A DNA stretch of 64,000 bases. Source: Nocardia colli. Its GTDB lineage: Bacteria; Actinomycetota; Actinomycetes; Mycobacteriales; Mycobacteriaceae. Shown in pieces: positions 17,419-26,503 of the stretch (position 1 is the stretch's first letter; each line of letters starts with the position of its first letter). Location: positions 744,001-808,000 of the forward strand of contig NZ_VXLC01000003.1 in the NCBI RefSeq assembly GCF_008704205.1, written 5' to 3'. Made by a program: the position numbers and the translations under genes. Below the pieces are notes generated by a model. That model worked only from the letters and a program-made list of their open reading frames with translations, had not been told where the DNA came from and ran no database searches.

Positions 17419-18486
17419 TCAGCGCAGCGCGATATCCGCCGTCGCGCGCCCGAACAGCTTGCGGCCGTCACAGGTCGCGGTGAGCGAGATGGTCGCCGTG
17501 CGCCGCTCCGGATCGAGCGATTTCACCTTGCCGCGGAACTCGATCTCGCTCGCCTTGGTCGCCGCGACCGGCGCGAACCCGGCGAACCGCACGCCGTAGT
17601 CGGTCACAGCGGCCGGATCGCCCAGCCACGAGGTCAGATAACCCGCGCCGAGGCCCATGGTGAGCAGCCCGTGCGAGACGACATCGGGCAGCCCGGCGCT
17701 GCGCGCGACTACGTCACTGAAGTGGATCGGGTTCGAATCACCGGACACGCCAGCATAATTCACCAGATCGCCGCGCGAGAGCGGCATCGAGCGCACCGGC
17801 AGTTCCAGGCCGACGGACAGGTCGTCGAAGCTGGGGATGGTGCGCGGCGTGCGCTGCCGATCGAGCGGGTCGGCCTGCGCGGGCTCGTCGAAGCACTCGA
17901 CCACGCCGGCCTCCGCGCCGAGCGCGGCCCGCTGCGCCGCGGCATCGTGGCGGTCGACGCCGGACTGGCCGGTCATGATCACGCCGTCGACCGCGGTCAC
18001 CAGCTCCGCGGCGATTTCCACGCCGGTCTGCGCGACGGCGGTGGAGGTCGCGGTCTGCAGCAATTCCTTGTGCTGGTTGGTGAGCACGTTCTTGGTCACC
18101 ATGAAGTCTTTGTCGCCGAACTGCCGGAACGACTCGATGTAGGAGACGCAGTGCAGCTGATCGCCGGCCAGCACCGGGCGGTGCACCTGGATCGACTGCT
18201 CGGTCTGCAACACCTGGCCGATGTCGTAGGCGGTGAGCACCGACTCGAACATGTTGCGCTGCATCAGCATCAGCACGATCGAGGTGAAGGTCAGCGGCGC
18301 GACCAAGCCGTCGTAGCCCAGCTCGGCGGCGGCGTCCTCGTGCCAGTGCGCCGGATGCTTGTCGTGCACGGCGCGGGCGAACTCGCGGATCTTCTCCCGG
18401 CCTACCTCGTAGTGCTCGGTCATCCGGTAATGCCGTCCCACCAGGGCCAGTGCCTGTTCGGACGCGGTGGTCGTGATGTCGTTCAT
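17419..18486 (-). CDS. hadAB: Fused (3R)-hydroxyacyl-ACP dehydratase HadA/HadB
   Basis: The 355-aa product joins a HadA-like FAS1 dehydratase hot-dog domain (residues 10-155) to a HadB-like MaoC domain (about 215-355). The hydratase dyad is intact: D250 and H255 in YAGVSGDSNPIHFSD, followed by VSHGLLTMGLGAGYL. It should dehydrate 3-hydroxyacyl-ACP in the FAS-II cycle that elongates meromycolic chains; in mycobacteria HadA and HadB are separate subunits. The ATG at 18486 begins the conserved part; the longer upstream frame is Cys/Arg-rich and unlikely. A degenerate paralogue lies at 7498-8529. Confidence 0.88.
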   Translation of the reverse strand: MNDITTTASEQALALVGRHYRMTEHYEVGREKIREFARAVHDKHPAHWHEDAAAELGYDGLVAPLTFTSIVLMLMQRNMFESVLTAYDIGQVLQTEQSIQVHRPVLAGDQLHCVSYIESFRQFGDKDFMVTKNVLTNQHKELLQTATSTAVAQTGVEIAAELVTAVDGVIMTGQSGVDRHDAAAQRAALGAEAGVVECFDEPAQADPLDRQRTPRTIPSFDDLSVGLELPVRSMPLSRGDLVNYAGVSGDSNPIHFSDVVARSAGLPDVVSHGLLTMGLGAGYLTSWLGDPAAVTDYGVRFAGFAPVAATKASEIEFRGKVKSLDPERRTATISLTATCDGRKLFGRATADIALR

Positions 18487-18699
18487 GTGCCTCTTTCGCG
18501 AATCCTGGCGTCGAGCTCGCCCGGACCGGCCCACAATACCGAAACGCGACAGGGTCGCATCGCAGGGGCAGCCGGCCCGGACTCGGCCCAGCCGACATCG
18601 GGTGCAGGGGTTCGTCCGTGGTAGATCGCGGCAAACGCGGGAAACGCTAACACCGATTACACAGTGGCCTTGACGACGCACCGGACAAGGGGCAAATCA

Positions 18700-20142
18700 T
18701 CAGCACTCATTCGGTGCTGGCACACCCTGCAAGCGCTGATCCAACCAGAGCATTGCTTCTGGATATCCAAGAGCAGCCGCGATGACGTGCTCCCCCAGCA
18801 CGCTCCGATAGACCGACGGCACGCCGAGGCGGCATTGCTCGAGATAGAGATTGCGGGCCCCTTCGGCCGGGATCCAGAATTCCTGCTCGCCGTTATAGAT
18901 ATAGAGCGGCGTACCGGATTTCAGATCCGCCATTTTGGTCACCCGGTAAATATCGTCGGCGACCTCGGAATGCAGCGGATTCGGAATGTTCGCGGCGATA
19001 TCGATCGGCAGCATGAGCACGCCGATCAGCCCGTAGGTGCTGCCGCAGAAGTTCTTCGCGGGCGAGGTGACCACCCACTGCGCCAGATTGTTCATCCTGG
19101 CCAGGATCTCGGGGCGCTCCCGGCCGATGCCGAACACCGCCGCCATGAACACCGCCGAGGCCAGGTTGCCGTTCATGCTCCGGGACAGGATCTCGTAGTC
19201 CGCCGGCACGCCGCCCAGCGCGGCGCCGACGATCACGTCCGCCAATTCCGGTGCGTACCCGTCGATCAGCTTCACCGCGCCGTGCGTGGCGATCGCGCCG
19301 CCGGAATATCCGGTCATGCCGAATTTGCTCGCACCGAACTCATCCGGCAGCAGACCGCGCACGGCACGGATCGAATCCAGCACCGCGTGGCCCGCGACGA
19401 CCGGCTCGGCGTAGGCCATCCACGGCCCCTCGTGGTCCGGGATGAGCACCGCGTATCCGCGCAGCGCGGCGACATAGGTGGTGGGCGGGATGAAGTCGGT
19501 GGCGCTGGTGTCGGGGTTGAGGCCGTGCGAGAGCGTGTATCCCGGCGTGCAGCTACGGCCCAGCGCATCGATCGGCAGGTTGTTCACCACGACCGGACGC
19601 GGGCCAGGGCCTGGCCAAGCCGCGGCCGGAACCACCAACGTGGCGGTCGCGAAGGAGGGTGCGCCGTGTGCGTCGGTGGTGCGGTACTTCAACAATTGCG
19701 CGCGCTGGATCGGCAGCAGCATGAGCGGCGCGGTGGTCGCGGTGACGTCACGTGACTCGATGACCTGCCCCGCGGCGTACCCCGCGAGATCGAACGGCCA
19801 GGCATCGAAGATCGGATCACCGACGTTGCCCGGCAACGACGCATCGCGCAGCGCGACCAGCGGCGGCGACAGACTGGTTGCCTCCCACACCGGCGGGCCC
19901 GGTTCCGGCGCCTGCCCGATCGGCGGCGGCGGAATCACCTGATCGATCAGGTTCTGCACGCCGGGCAGCAGCGAGCCGCCGTCCGGCGGTGGCGGGAGCA
20001 GGCCGGGAAACTGTGGCAGCGGGGGCAATTCCGGGAGGGCCGGCCAGCCGGGTGGCGCGGGCAACGGCTCGGCGGCCGCCTGCCCGGTCACTGTCGGGCA
20101 GACGATCAGCAGTGCCACGGCAATGGCAGGCAAGCATCTCAT
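18700..20142 (-). CDS. Secretory lipase (LIP family)
   Basis: The 480-aa product has a signal peptide (MRCLPAIAVALLIVCPTVTGQAAA) and a strongly proline-rich mature N-terminus (residues 28-75). The secretory-lipase core contains VLIPDHEGPWMAYAE, the nucleophile elbow GYSGGAIA and a C-terminal IYNGEQEFWIPAEGARNLYLEQC. The family hydrolyses triacylglycerols or other long-chain esters outside the cell. It belongs to a run of three LIP-family genes (with 20371-21615 and 22238-23365), each with its own signal peptide. Confidence 0.88.
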   Translation of the reverse strand: MRCLPAIAVALLIVCPTVTGQAAAEPLPAPPGWPALPELPPLPQFPGLLPPPPDGGSLLPGVQNLIDQVIPPPPIGQAPEPGPPVWEATSLSPPLVALRDASLPGNVGDPIFDAWPFDLAGYAAGQVIESRDVTATTAPLMLLPIQRAQLLKYRTTDAHGAPSFATATLVVPAAAWPGPGPRPVVVNNLPIDALGRSCTPGYTLSHGLNPDTSATDFIPPTTYVAALRGYAVLIPDHEGPWMAYAEPVVAGHAVLDSIRAVRGLLPDEFGASKFGMTGYSGGAIATHGAVKLIDGYAPELADVIVGAALGGVPADYEILSRSMNGNLASAVFMAAVFGIGRERPEILARMNNLAQWVVTSPAKNFCGSTYGLIGVLMLPIDIAANIPNPLHSEVADDIYRVTKMADLKSGTPLYIYNGEQEFWIPAEGARNLYLEQCRLGVPSVYRSVLGEHVIAAALGYPEAMLWLDQRLQGVPAPNEC

Positions 20143-20370
20143 GGCACACGCCTTCGGGTGCGGACGTCGGGTTCACCTGGCGGCCAGGGAGTTGCGGCTT
20201 CCGCCCCCGAAAAATGCCCCCTGGTTGTACCAGACAGTCAGGCTAACCCGCCGTGCGCGCAACACCGCGCTGAAACGACCGAGTTGTGTGTGACACGTGG
20301 CCGAACCGCAACAACCGAGCCGAATGTCGCTGATCACGAATCACTTCGGCGCGGTGTGCGGGTCGAGCGT

Positions 20371-21615
20371 TCAGCAGTTGCTGGGTGCCGGTTCTCCTCT
20401 GAAACGAGCGTCGAGCCAGTTCAACGCATCCGGGATGCCGAGCACCGCCGCGGTCAGGTGATCGGGTACCGGAATCTGCTCGGTCTGCACCTTTGCACCG
20501 GCTGCACACCAGCGCTTGTCGGTGTTCACCACGGCGTCTACCGGGATCAATCCGTCGATCGGCGAATGCCATTCGAAGACCGGCGTTTTCGGCACGCCGT
20601 CGTAGAGCTCGAGGCTGTTCTCCTCCACCACGCGGCGCGCGGTGCTGTCGTTGATCATCGAGGTCGTCTTCGCGAAATCGAGCGCGCCGTGCCCGGCGCC
20701 CGCGGAGAGGATGTCGTTGGTGCAGCTGTTGGCCATCTTCGCGCGCGCCGCGAGGCCGCGATCGTTCAGCTGCTCGCTGAGCGGAAAGCGGTCGGGGTAC
20801 TCCCGTTCCAGGCCGAGGCCGGCCGCCAGCGCGAGCCCGAACACCGGGTGCGAGCTGAGGCCGAGCGACTCCAGCATCTTCACCAGGTTCATCGGCACGC
20901 CGCCCATGGCCGCGCCCGAGATGTTCAGTTCGGGCGCGTACTTCGGTGCGAGCGCGGCCGCCCACGCGGTGGCCATGCCGCCGCCGGAGTAGCCGACCAT
21001 CGCCACCGGACTCTTCTGCACCTCCAGCTCGGCCACTCGCTGCACCGCGCGGATGCCGTCGAGGGTGATCTGGCCGCCCAGTTTCGCGGCGCCGTAGGCG
21101 AAGTTCGGTCCGAGATGATCGGGCAGCGCGACCGTCCAGCCGCGTTGCAGGAGCACATTCCAGCCCGGCGCCTCGCGCACGACCAGGTTCGGATCGTCGG
21201 TGTAGAGGACCTTGGAGACCGAGCATTCGGCGCCGAGTCCGTTGATGATGTGCTGAAACGACAGCAGCGGGCCGTCTTTGGCGTGCGTGCGCGGGGTGAG
21301 CACCGTGGTGGTCGCCGCGATCGGCTTGTCTTCCGAGCTGGTGGAGCGGAAGCGGACGACGGTGACCGTGGTGTCCGGGAAGATCGGCAGCGGCGGCATC
21401 ACCCGGGTCGCCAGCACATCGCCGGGCTGCTTGTCCGCGATGTCGGCCGGAGTCGCGTAGAAGGGATCGGGGTCCGGTGCGGGATAGAGGGGCGCGCTGT
21501 GCGCGGGTCCGGCCATGGTGGCGACGAGCGCGAGCCCGGCCGCCATGGCGCCGACCGCGCGGATCACTCGTGTGCGGGTCGCTCCCCTGCCCATCGAACG
21601 TAGGGCCTGACTCAT
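20371..21615 (-). CDS. Secretory lipase (LIP family)
   Basis: The 414-aa product begins MSQALRSMG with a signal peptide ending near AHSAP (residue 41). The core includes ATRVMPPLPIFPD, WTVALPDHLGPNFAYG, the nucleophile elbow GYSGGGMATAWA, and near the C-terminus VFEWHSPIDGLIPVDAV, which holds the acid and histidine region. It is expected to be an extracellular lipase and lies 228 bp upstream of the paralogue at 18700-20142 on the same strand, indicating local duplication. The ATG at 21615 gives the best signal peptide; the longer frame upstream looks non-coding. Confidence 0.88.
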   Translation of the reverse strand: MSQALRSMGRGATRTRVIRAVGAMAAGLALVATMAGPAHSAPLYPAPDPDPFYATPADIADKQPGDVLATRVMPPLPIFPDTTVTVVRFRSTSSEDKPIAATTTVLTPRTHAKDGPLLSFQHIINGLGAECSVSKVLYTDDPNLVVREAPGWNVLLQRGWTVALPDHLGPNFAYGAAKLGGQITLDGIRAVQRVAELEVQKSPVAMVGYSGGGMATAWAAALAPKYAPELNISGAAMGGVPMNLVKMLESLGLSSHPVFGLALAAGLGLEREYPDRFPLSEQLNDRGLAARAKMANSCTNDILSAGAGHGALDFAKTTSMINDSTARRVVEENSLELYDGVPKTPVFEWHSPIDGLIPVDAVVNTDKRWCAAGAKVQTEQIPVPDHLTAAVLGIPDALNWLDARFRGEPAPSNC

Positions 21616-21894
21616 CGATAGGTGCCTCTCGAATGGTCCAACGTTGTGAGTCATCCTCGACAATTTCGGCACCGAGCGGCAGATAGGGCGGAGATCGTGT
21701 TGAGATCTCACAAGTTTGGAGCGACCAGTCTGTGACGGTTATGCGCATTCGCTCGTGACACTGCCCGACCGCCGCGACGCCGTCCTGTGACATGTCCAGC
21801 CAACAAGACGGAACATGTTCTCGTCCATGCTGCGGCTCTACCTTTCAGCAGTACCGGCGCGGCTGCCGCGCCCGGCTCGGAAGGAGACGGTGGC

Positions 21895-22137
21895 ATGGAT
21901 GGCACTGCGCGCAAACTCGCATACCGCGAAGACATCGACGAGATTCCGACGCGGCGGGTCACCGTCTACTTCGACGGCCCGACCCCCGACGACGCGATGA
22001 TCCTCGAGTACGCGGCCAGCAGCACGGAGGCGTGGGAGTTCACCTCCGCCGCGGTGCACGCCGGGCTCACCGTCACGGTGGACGGCAGGCTGCGCCCGGG
22101 ATTGCGCCGGCTCCCCTGCCGATCGCTCTGGCACTGA
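21895..22137 (+). CDS. Small conserved-looking hypothetical protein
   Basis: The 80-aa product starts at MDGTARKLAY. An excellent ribosome binding site (AAGGAG, 8 bp upstream) fixes the start. The sequence is acidic in the first half (REDIDEIPTRRVTVYFDGPTPDDAMILEYAASST). There is no signal peptide and no family that I recognise. It lies divergent to one lipase and convergent to the next. Confidence 0.6.
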   Translation: MDGTARKLAYREDIDEIPTRRVTVYFDGPTPDDAMILEYAASSTEAWEFTSAAVHAGLTVTVDGRLRPGLRRLPCRSLWH

Positions 22138-22237
22138 CCGGATTTCGGCGCGCCCGCCCGGAAGTCGCCGATTCCCGGCACATTCCGCACATCGGCAGGC
22201 AGTGCGAGTTGGCACCGACCGCAATTCCGGCGACCGC

Positions 22238-23365
22238 TCAGGCGGGCGCCAGAACTCGATGCAGGAAGGCTACGGCATCCGGCAACGCCGCCCGCGCGGC
22301 ACCGAGGTGATCGCCCGGGTAGAGATGGGTTTCGAGATCGGTGCCGGACAGGCGCAGCTCGGCAAGGAGTTTCGCCGTCAGCGGCGGCGGGACCTCCATA
22401 TCGGTCAGACCTTGACCGATGAACAGTGGAATCGTGTAGCCGGCGGTGGGAATTCGCATCATCGTCCGGGCCGCTGCCCACAGCGCCGGATCGTCGAGCG
22501 GCTTGGCCAGCATGTCGCCGATCGCCACGTCGGCCAGGCGGGCGTTGGCCTCGGTGATGCATTCCGTCTCTACTACTCGCAGCGCTTCCTGACCGGCCGG
22601 GGTCAGGTAGCTGTCCACGTCGAGTTCCGGTGCGCTGGCCCGCAGTCCGGCCAGCAGCATGGCGACGTAGGCGGGGGTCTTCTCCAGCGGCAGGCGCGGA
22701 ATCCACGGTCCGGCAAGCGGAATCAGCAGCTCCAAGTTCGACGGCGGACCGGTGGCGGCCGCGCCGCGCAGCTGGAGTTCCGGCGCGTCGGCCGGACCGA
22801 GAGAGGCGGTGAACAGGGCGGCCTGCGCGCCTTGCGACTGGCCGAGCACGGCCCACTCGGTGCCCAGCGTCGGCGCGACCGCCCGTGCGGCCCGGACGCC
22901 GTCGATCACGCTGCGGGCCTGCGAGGGACCGTCGAGATAGGGATGCGTGCCCGGCGTGCCGAGCCCGACATAGTCCGAGATCACCACCGCGTACCCCGCG
23001 CGCAGCAGCTCCGGGTACAGCGAATCCAGATAGTAGACGCGAGGTTCCAAGGTGAACGCGCACTGATCGGCGATGCCGGTGGTGCCGTGCGCGTAGGCGA
23101 CGATCGGCCACCCGCCCGGCGGCGGCGGACCCGGCGGCACGTAGACGACGCCGGTGCTCTGCATCGGCCCGCGCGGCCCGCGCGACCAATAGGTCAGCCG
23201 CTGCGCCGTCTCCGCGCCGTCGACCCGGAATCGCCCGGTCAGTTCCACCTGATCGGTCACCGTCCCCGGCGTCTCGCCGCCGCTTGCCGCCGCCTGTGGC
23301 GCCAACGCGACTCCCACCGAGATCACGACCCCAGCCGCCCCCGCCATGATCCGTGCACACATCAT
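22238..23365 (-). CDS. Secretory lipase-like alpha/beta hydrolase
   Basis: The 375-aa product has a signal peptide (MMCARIMAGAAGVVISVGVALAPQAAAS). Core motifs are VVYVPPGPPPPGGWPIVAYAHGTTG, VISDYVGLGTPGTHPY, the nucleophile elbow GQSQGAQAA, and FIGQGLTDMEVPPP plus LYPGDHLG for the acid and histidine. It belongs to the LIP-type lipases but is more divergent than its two neighbours. An extracellular ester hydrolase role is likely; the substrate is unknown. Confidence 0.87.
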   Translation of the reverse strand: MMCARIMAGAAGVVISVGVALAPQAAASGGETPGTVTDQVELTGRFRVDGAETAQRLTYWSRGPRGPMQSTGVVYVPPGPPPPGGWPIVAYAHGTTGIADQCAFTLEPRVYYLDSLYPELLRAGYAVVISDYVGLGTPGTHPYLDGPSQARSVIDGVRAARAVAPTLGTEWAVLGQSQGAQAALFTASLGPADAPELQLRGAAATGPPSNLELLIPLAGPWIPRLPLEKTPAYVAMLLAGLRASAPELDVDSYLTPAGQEALRVVETECITEANARLADVAIGDMLAKPLDDPALWAAARTMMRIPTAGYTIPLFIGQGLTDMEVPPPLTAKLLAELRLSGTDLETHLYPGDHLGAARAALPDAVAFLHRVLAPA

Positions 23366-23574
23366 CGAACGACTATCCCCACCGCGACTCCGCGGGGCAA
23401 GCCACCACAATCAGTGGCCTATGCGGGGACTGCGCGCCGGTTGCCCGCCCGTCGCCGGGAGTTGTCCGGGCTCGACACCGGGCCGGAAACTGTCGTAGGT
23501 ACCGGCCGGTCGCTAGGCTCGAAGGGCAGGGCCGGGTTCAGCCACGGCCCGTGCCCGATGGGAAAGGAGCCGGA

Positions 23575-24102
23575 GTGCGGCACCAGAACCGGCCGTCTCG
23601 CCTGCCGCGGCGGACCGACGTCGTATTCCACGCCCGAACGACCGTACTGCTGTGCGCCGCACTGCTGCCGACTGCGGTGGCCTGTGGCGCGAACGATTCC
23701 GCCGCTGTATCCCCGGTCACGACAACGGTTTCCGCGACACCGCCGCCGACCTCCGCGAAGCCGGCCGCCACCCCCACCGTCGATCCCTATGCGGGGCTAC
23801 CGCTCATCGATCACACCGACTGGACCGAGGCCATCGACGGCACGCGGCTCCTTGTCTATCCCACTGTCGCCGGTCGCCGCACCACCACCCCCGGGACCGA
23901 CGAACGCGCGTGGCAGGAGGTGCTCGGCCGAGCACCCGACGCGAACACGCCCGGCATGCGCGACCAGTTCATCTGCCACTGGGTCTGGGCCCGGCTGGTA
24001 GAACCGGACAAGCCGAGTTGGAATCTGGAACCCTGGCGCCCGGCGGTCGGCTACCAGGCCACCGTCGACGCGCGCTGCAACCCGGGTGGCCCCGAACGCT
24101 GA
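23575..24102 (+). CDS. DUF2599 lipoprotein
   Basis: A GTG at 23575 follows a strong GGAAAGGAG site and gives a 175-aa product. Its N-terminal export signal ends in a lipobox-like LLPTAVAC, and Thr/Pro-rich spacing follows. The C-terminal half matches the DUF2599 pattern: DERAWQEVLGRAPDANTPGMRDQFICHWVWARL, with conserved tryptophans and paired cysteines. It is expected on the outer face of the membrane, function unknown. The upstream in-frame extension overlaps the lipase start antisense and is rejected. Confidence 0.8.
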   Translation: MRHQNRPSRLPRRTDVVFHARTTVLLCAALLPTAVACGANDSAAVSPVTTTVSATPPPTSAKPAATPTVDPYAGLPLIDHTDWTEAIDGTRLLVYPTVAGRRTTTPGTDERAWQEVLGRAPDANTPGMRDQFICHWVWARLVEPDKPSWNLEPWRPAVGYQATVDARCNPGGPER

Positions 24103-24136
24103 ACCCGGACCACCCCCGATCGAAAGGACCGACCCC

Positions 24137-24832
24137 ATGCGCATTCTCATCGCAGGCGGACACGGCAAGATCGCTCTGCTGCTCGCCGAGGCCCTCACCC
24201 GGCGCGGCGACCAGGTGGTATCGCTCATCCGCAACCCGGACCACGCCGCCGAGGTGACCGCGACCGGCGCCGAGCCCGTGCTGCTCGACCTGGAACAGGC
24301 CGGCCCGGAGGACCTGCTCGCCACCGTAGCCGGTTCGGACGCAGTGGTTTTCGCGGCGGGCGCGGGACCGGGCAGCAGTGCCGAACGGAAGTACACTGTC
24401 GACCGGGACGGCTCCGTCCGGCTGGCCGACACCGCCGAACGGGCGGGCGTACGGCGTTTCGTGCAGATCTCCACGATGGGCGCCGGTCAACCTCCCGCAC
24501 CCGGGAGCGACGACATCTGGGCCGCCTATATAGACGCCAAGACGCAGGCCGAAGTCGATCTGCGCGAGCGTGCGCTGGATTGGACGATCCTGCGGCCCGG
24601 CCGGCTGGTCGATTCCACGGGGACCGGCCTGGTCACGCTGGCCGCGCCGCCGGTCGGGCGCGGCGATGTCCCGAGGGCCGATGTCGCCGCCGTCATCGCC
24701 GAACTACTGCCCGCGACCCACACCGCCGGCACGACACTCGAACTCATCGCCGGCGACACGTCGATCGACCGGGCCGTCGCGACACTTGCCGACCGGGCAA
24801 CTTCGGCCGATGCCGCCCCCCTTGCCGATTGA
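24137..24832 (+). CDS. NmrA-like NAD(P)-binding protein (atypical SDR)
   Basis: The 231-aa product starts MRILIAGGHGKIA, a Rossmann GxxGxxG variant, followed by SLIRNPDHAAEV and LLDLEQAGPEDLLATVAGSDAVVFAAG. VRRFVQISTMGAGQP and WTILRPGRLVDSTGTGLVTL are typical of atypical SDRs that bind NAD(P) to sense redox state or protein partners. The usual YxxxK pair is not clear (DAKTQAE at that place). AAAGGA precedes the ATG. The antibiotic-monooxygenase-like gene follows 30 bp later, so the two are likely co-transcribed. Confidence 0.85.
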   Translation: MRILIAGGHGKIALLLAEALTRRGDQVVSLIRNPDHAAEVTATGAEPVLLDLEQAGPEDLLATVAGSDAVVFAAGAGPGSSAERKYTVDRDGSVRLADTAERAGVRRFVQISTMGAGQPPAPGSDDIWAAYIDAKTQAEVDLRERALDWTILRPGRLVDSTGTGLVTLAAPPVGRGDVPRADVAAVIAELLPATHTAGTTLELIAGDTSIDRAVATLADRATSADAAPLAD

Positions 24833-24862
24833 CGTTCACCTTCTCGTTAGGAGTGAGCAACC

Positions 24863-25162
24863 TTGTTCAGCCGCATCGTATCCATGAAGATCCGGGAGGG
24901 ATCGCGCGCCGACTTCCTCGACGCCATCTCGCGCAGCGCCGTGTCCGCACTGCGGGACGAACCGGGTTGCCTGCGTTTCGATGTCTGCGCCGATCGCCTC
25001 GACCCCCATCGATTCTTCCTCTACCAGCTATATACCGATGACGAGGCAGCCGAGGCGCATCGCTTCACCGACCATTTCCTGGCGATGCGGGCGGCCGCTG
25101 ACCGATATGTCGAACCGGGTACCCAGATTCACTACAGCACAGACGTTCTTTTTGTGAACTGA
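24863..25162 (+). CDS. ABM-domain (antibiotic biosynthesis monooxygenase-like) protein, TTG start
   Basis: The 99-aa product is one ferredoxin-like ABM domain: EGSRADFLDAISRSAVSALRDEPGCLRFDVCADRLDPHRFFLYQLYTDDEAAEAH, then HFLAMR. This family includes YgiN-type quinol monooxygenases and autoinducer-processing proteins. The TTG at 24863 is supported by TAGGAG nine bases upstream; the first ATG is seven codons later and would lose the first beta-strand. It follows the NmrA-like gene closely, suggesting a small redox operon. Confidence 0.82.
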   Translation: MFSRIVSMKIREGSRADFLDAISRSAVSALRDEPGCLRFDVCADRLDPHRFFLYQLYTDDEAAEAHRFTDHFLAMRAAADRYVEPGTQIHYSTDVLFVN

Positions 25163-25233
25163 TCGTCTTATTGGTACACGGTGTCAGCAAACAATCAGAC
25201 GCCGAATCCCGCACGTGCGCTTGCAAATCGATC

Positions 25234-25275
25234 GTGCAGATGTACTTGCATCTGAAAGGTGCAGCGACCTAAACT
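25234..25275 (+). promoter_or_regulatory. Promoter with overlapping GTGCAnATGTAC operator (copy A)
   Basis: The half-palindrome GTGCAGATGTAC (25234-25245) directly abuts a -35 TTGCAT (25246-25251). An 18-bp spacer leads to a -10 TAAACT (25270-25275). The same arrangement with the same spacing occurs at 28912-28953. This is the probable promoter of the small gene at 25381. Confidence 0.7.
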
Positions 25276-25380
25276 CAGTCGCGCAACGCTTTACAGGGGA
25301 CAACCAGGGGAGGCCGGATGGTCGAGCCGAAGGCCGCAGTCGCCGTGGGTCCGCCGCCGCCAAACGTCAGGGGCGTTCGA

Positions 25381-25686
25381 ATGAACCAACCACTTTCCGG
25401 CGCTCGGCTCGGAATAGCCGCCGCCGCACTGGTCGACAAACCAGCGAACGGTACAAAAATGAGCACACCGTCGGCCCGTAGCGGCCAAAGGAACACCGCG
25501 TACTCGCGGGAAACCGCCGTCGCGTTCGTCATCGATGCCGTCGAGTCCAAGGGTGCGGCCACCCGGCACGATTTCGATATCGATCGGATCGTGACCACGG
25601 CGCACGATGTGGTCGACGACTGGGACTTCCATACGATGCAGCCGTCGACATTCTGGCGGATAGCCTCCAGCTTCATCAGGCAGTGA
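25381..25686 (+). CDS. Small hypothetical protein behind the shared promoter (copy A)
   Basis: The 101-aa product begins MNQPLSG. I chose this ATG because its surroundings (AGGGGC, TTCGA, ATGA) are almost identical to the start of the small gene at 29045. An in-frame ATG at 25318 after AGGGGAGG is the alternative and would give 122 aa. The C-terminal half is acidic to neutral and folded-looking (AVAFVIDAVESKGAATRHDFDIDRIVTTAHDVVDDWDFHTMQPSTFWRIASSF), suggesting a small helical domain. I do not recognise the family. The coding part does not resemble the gene at 29045, although promoter and leader do. Confidence 0.65.
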   Translation: MNQPLSGARLGIAAAALVDKPANGTKMSTPSARSGQRNTAYSRETAVAFVIDAVESKGAATRHDFDIDRIVTTAHDVVDDWDFHTMQPSTFWRIASSFIRQ

Positions 25687-26503
25687 GACTTCCGGGCATC
25701 CCGATGTCCGATGAAGGCCGAATTGCCTTGTGCCGCAAGCGCTGAGCCAACTAGCTCCACTGGCGATGATCTACCCTCCGGCGCAGGGTTTGCGGCACAA
25801 GGCACTGAGGCGCCGAATCGGATCGAGGTGCCCGTCGGCGCACGTGCTACCTGGTGACGTCCCCGCGTTGAAGTGCACTGCGCCCGCAGCGAATCCGGCT
25901 GCGGCGGCGTCGAGTTGCGCGATGCGTGGAGCGGAACACCCTGCGCTGTCAGGGAATTGCACCGTGGCTGTGTCGGATCGGACCATGCCGGTGCCGAATC
26001 TTCTTGCGCGCGTGCCGAGTTGTCGGGCGTCGAGTTGTCGCGTACCGAATCGCACAGCGCCGGTACCGAATTGCAGTGCGCCTGAGCCGAACCGGCACAG
26101 CCCGCCGACTGCCTGCCCCGTGCCGAATCCCGGCGTCCGGCACTCCGCACCGTTCGCCATGACGCCCGATCACTCCATGTCATCGGTGCGGCATCGCACT
26201 GGTCTCCCCCACCGATTCGCTCTGTGTCGCATGCGCTTATCCACCGAGCGGGTAGTAGAGACAGCGGGCGTGGGGGCGCATTCCTGGTAGCTGATCGTGC
26301 ACTGGATCGTTCAGCACGCGACGTGTCACGTGACATCCCCGGCGGGTAGGTAAGCTGCGCAGATTCGCGCACAGAAACCGGGCCCTCTCGAACCTCGCGG
26401 CACCGAACAGCACTCGCCCCAGGCCACCACGGCCGGCTTCGTGACGCGTGGCGTTCTGGTTTATGCGTAGTGCCGGGTTCCCCCATGATCCCCTCTCGGG
26501 CGA
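25687..26503. other. Non-assigned region with degenerate 21-bp repeats
   Basis: No frame in this 817-bp stretch has convincing codon use; every frame yields a repetitive, Cys/Arg/Ser-rich translation. The middle holds an imperfect tandem repeat (25868-26130). The flanks show nothing recognisable. The gap separates the small gene at 25381 from the end of the XRE regulator gene. Confidence 0.6.
25868..26130. repeat. Imperfect tandem repeat, 21-bp period (core CCGAAT)
   Basis: A core of the form (C/T)CGA(A/G)T recurs at 25889, 25910, 25931, 25952, 25973, 25994, 26015, 26030, 26045, 26066, 26087, 26105 and 26123. The steps are 21, 15 or 18 bp, always a multiple of three. Translated, this gives heptad-like units with occasional five- or six-residue units in all frames. 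The minus-strand frame reading NS/DS-type heptads has the most GC-biased third positions, but it is weaker than in true genes here. Confidence 0.65.

Noticed and set aside
25275..26486. Minus-strand 403-codon frame across the repeat region
   Set aside because: It runs antisense through the small gene at 25381 and has Ser/Arg/Cys-rich composition; the repeats explain its openness. No ribosome binding site supports a start.
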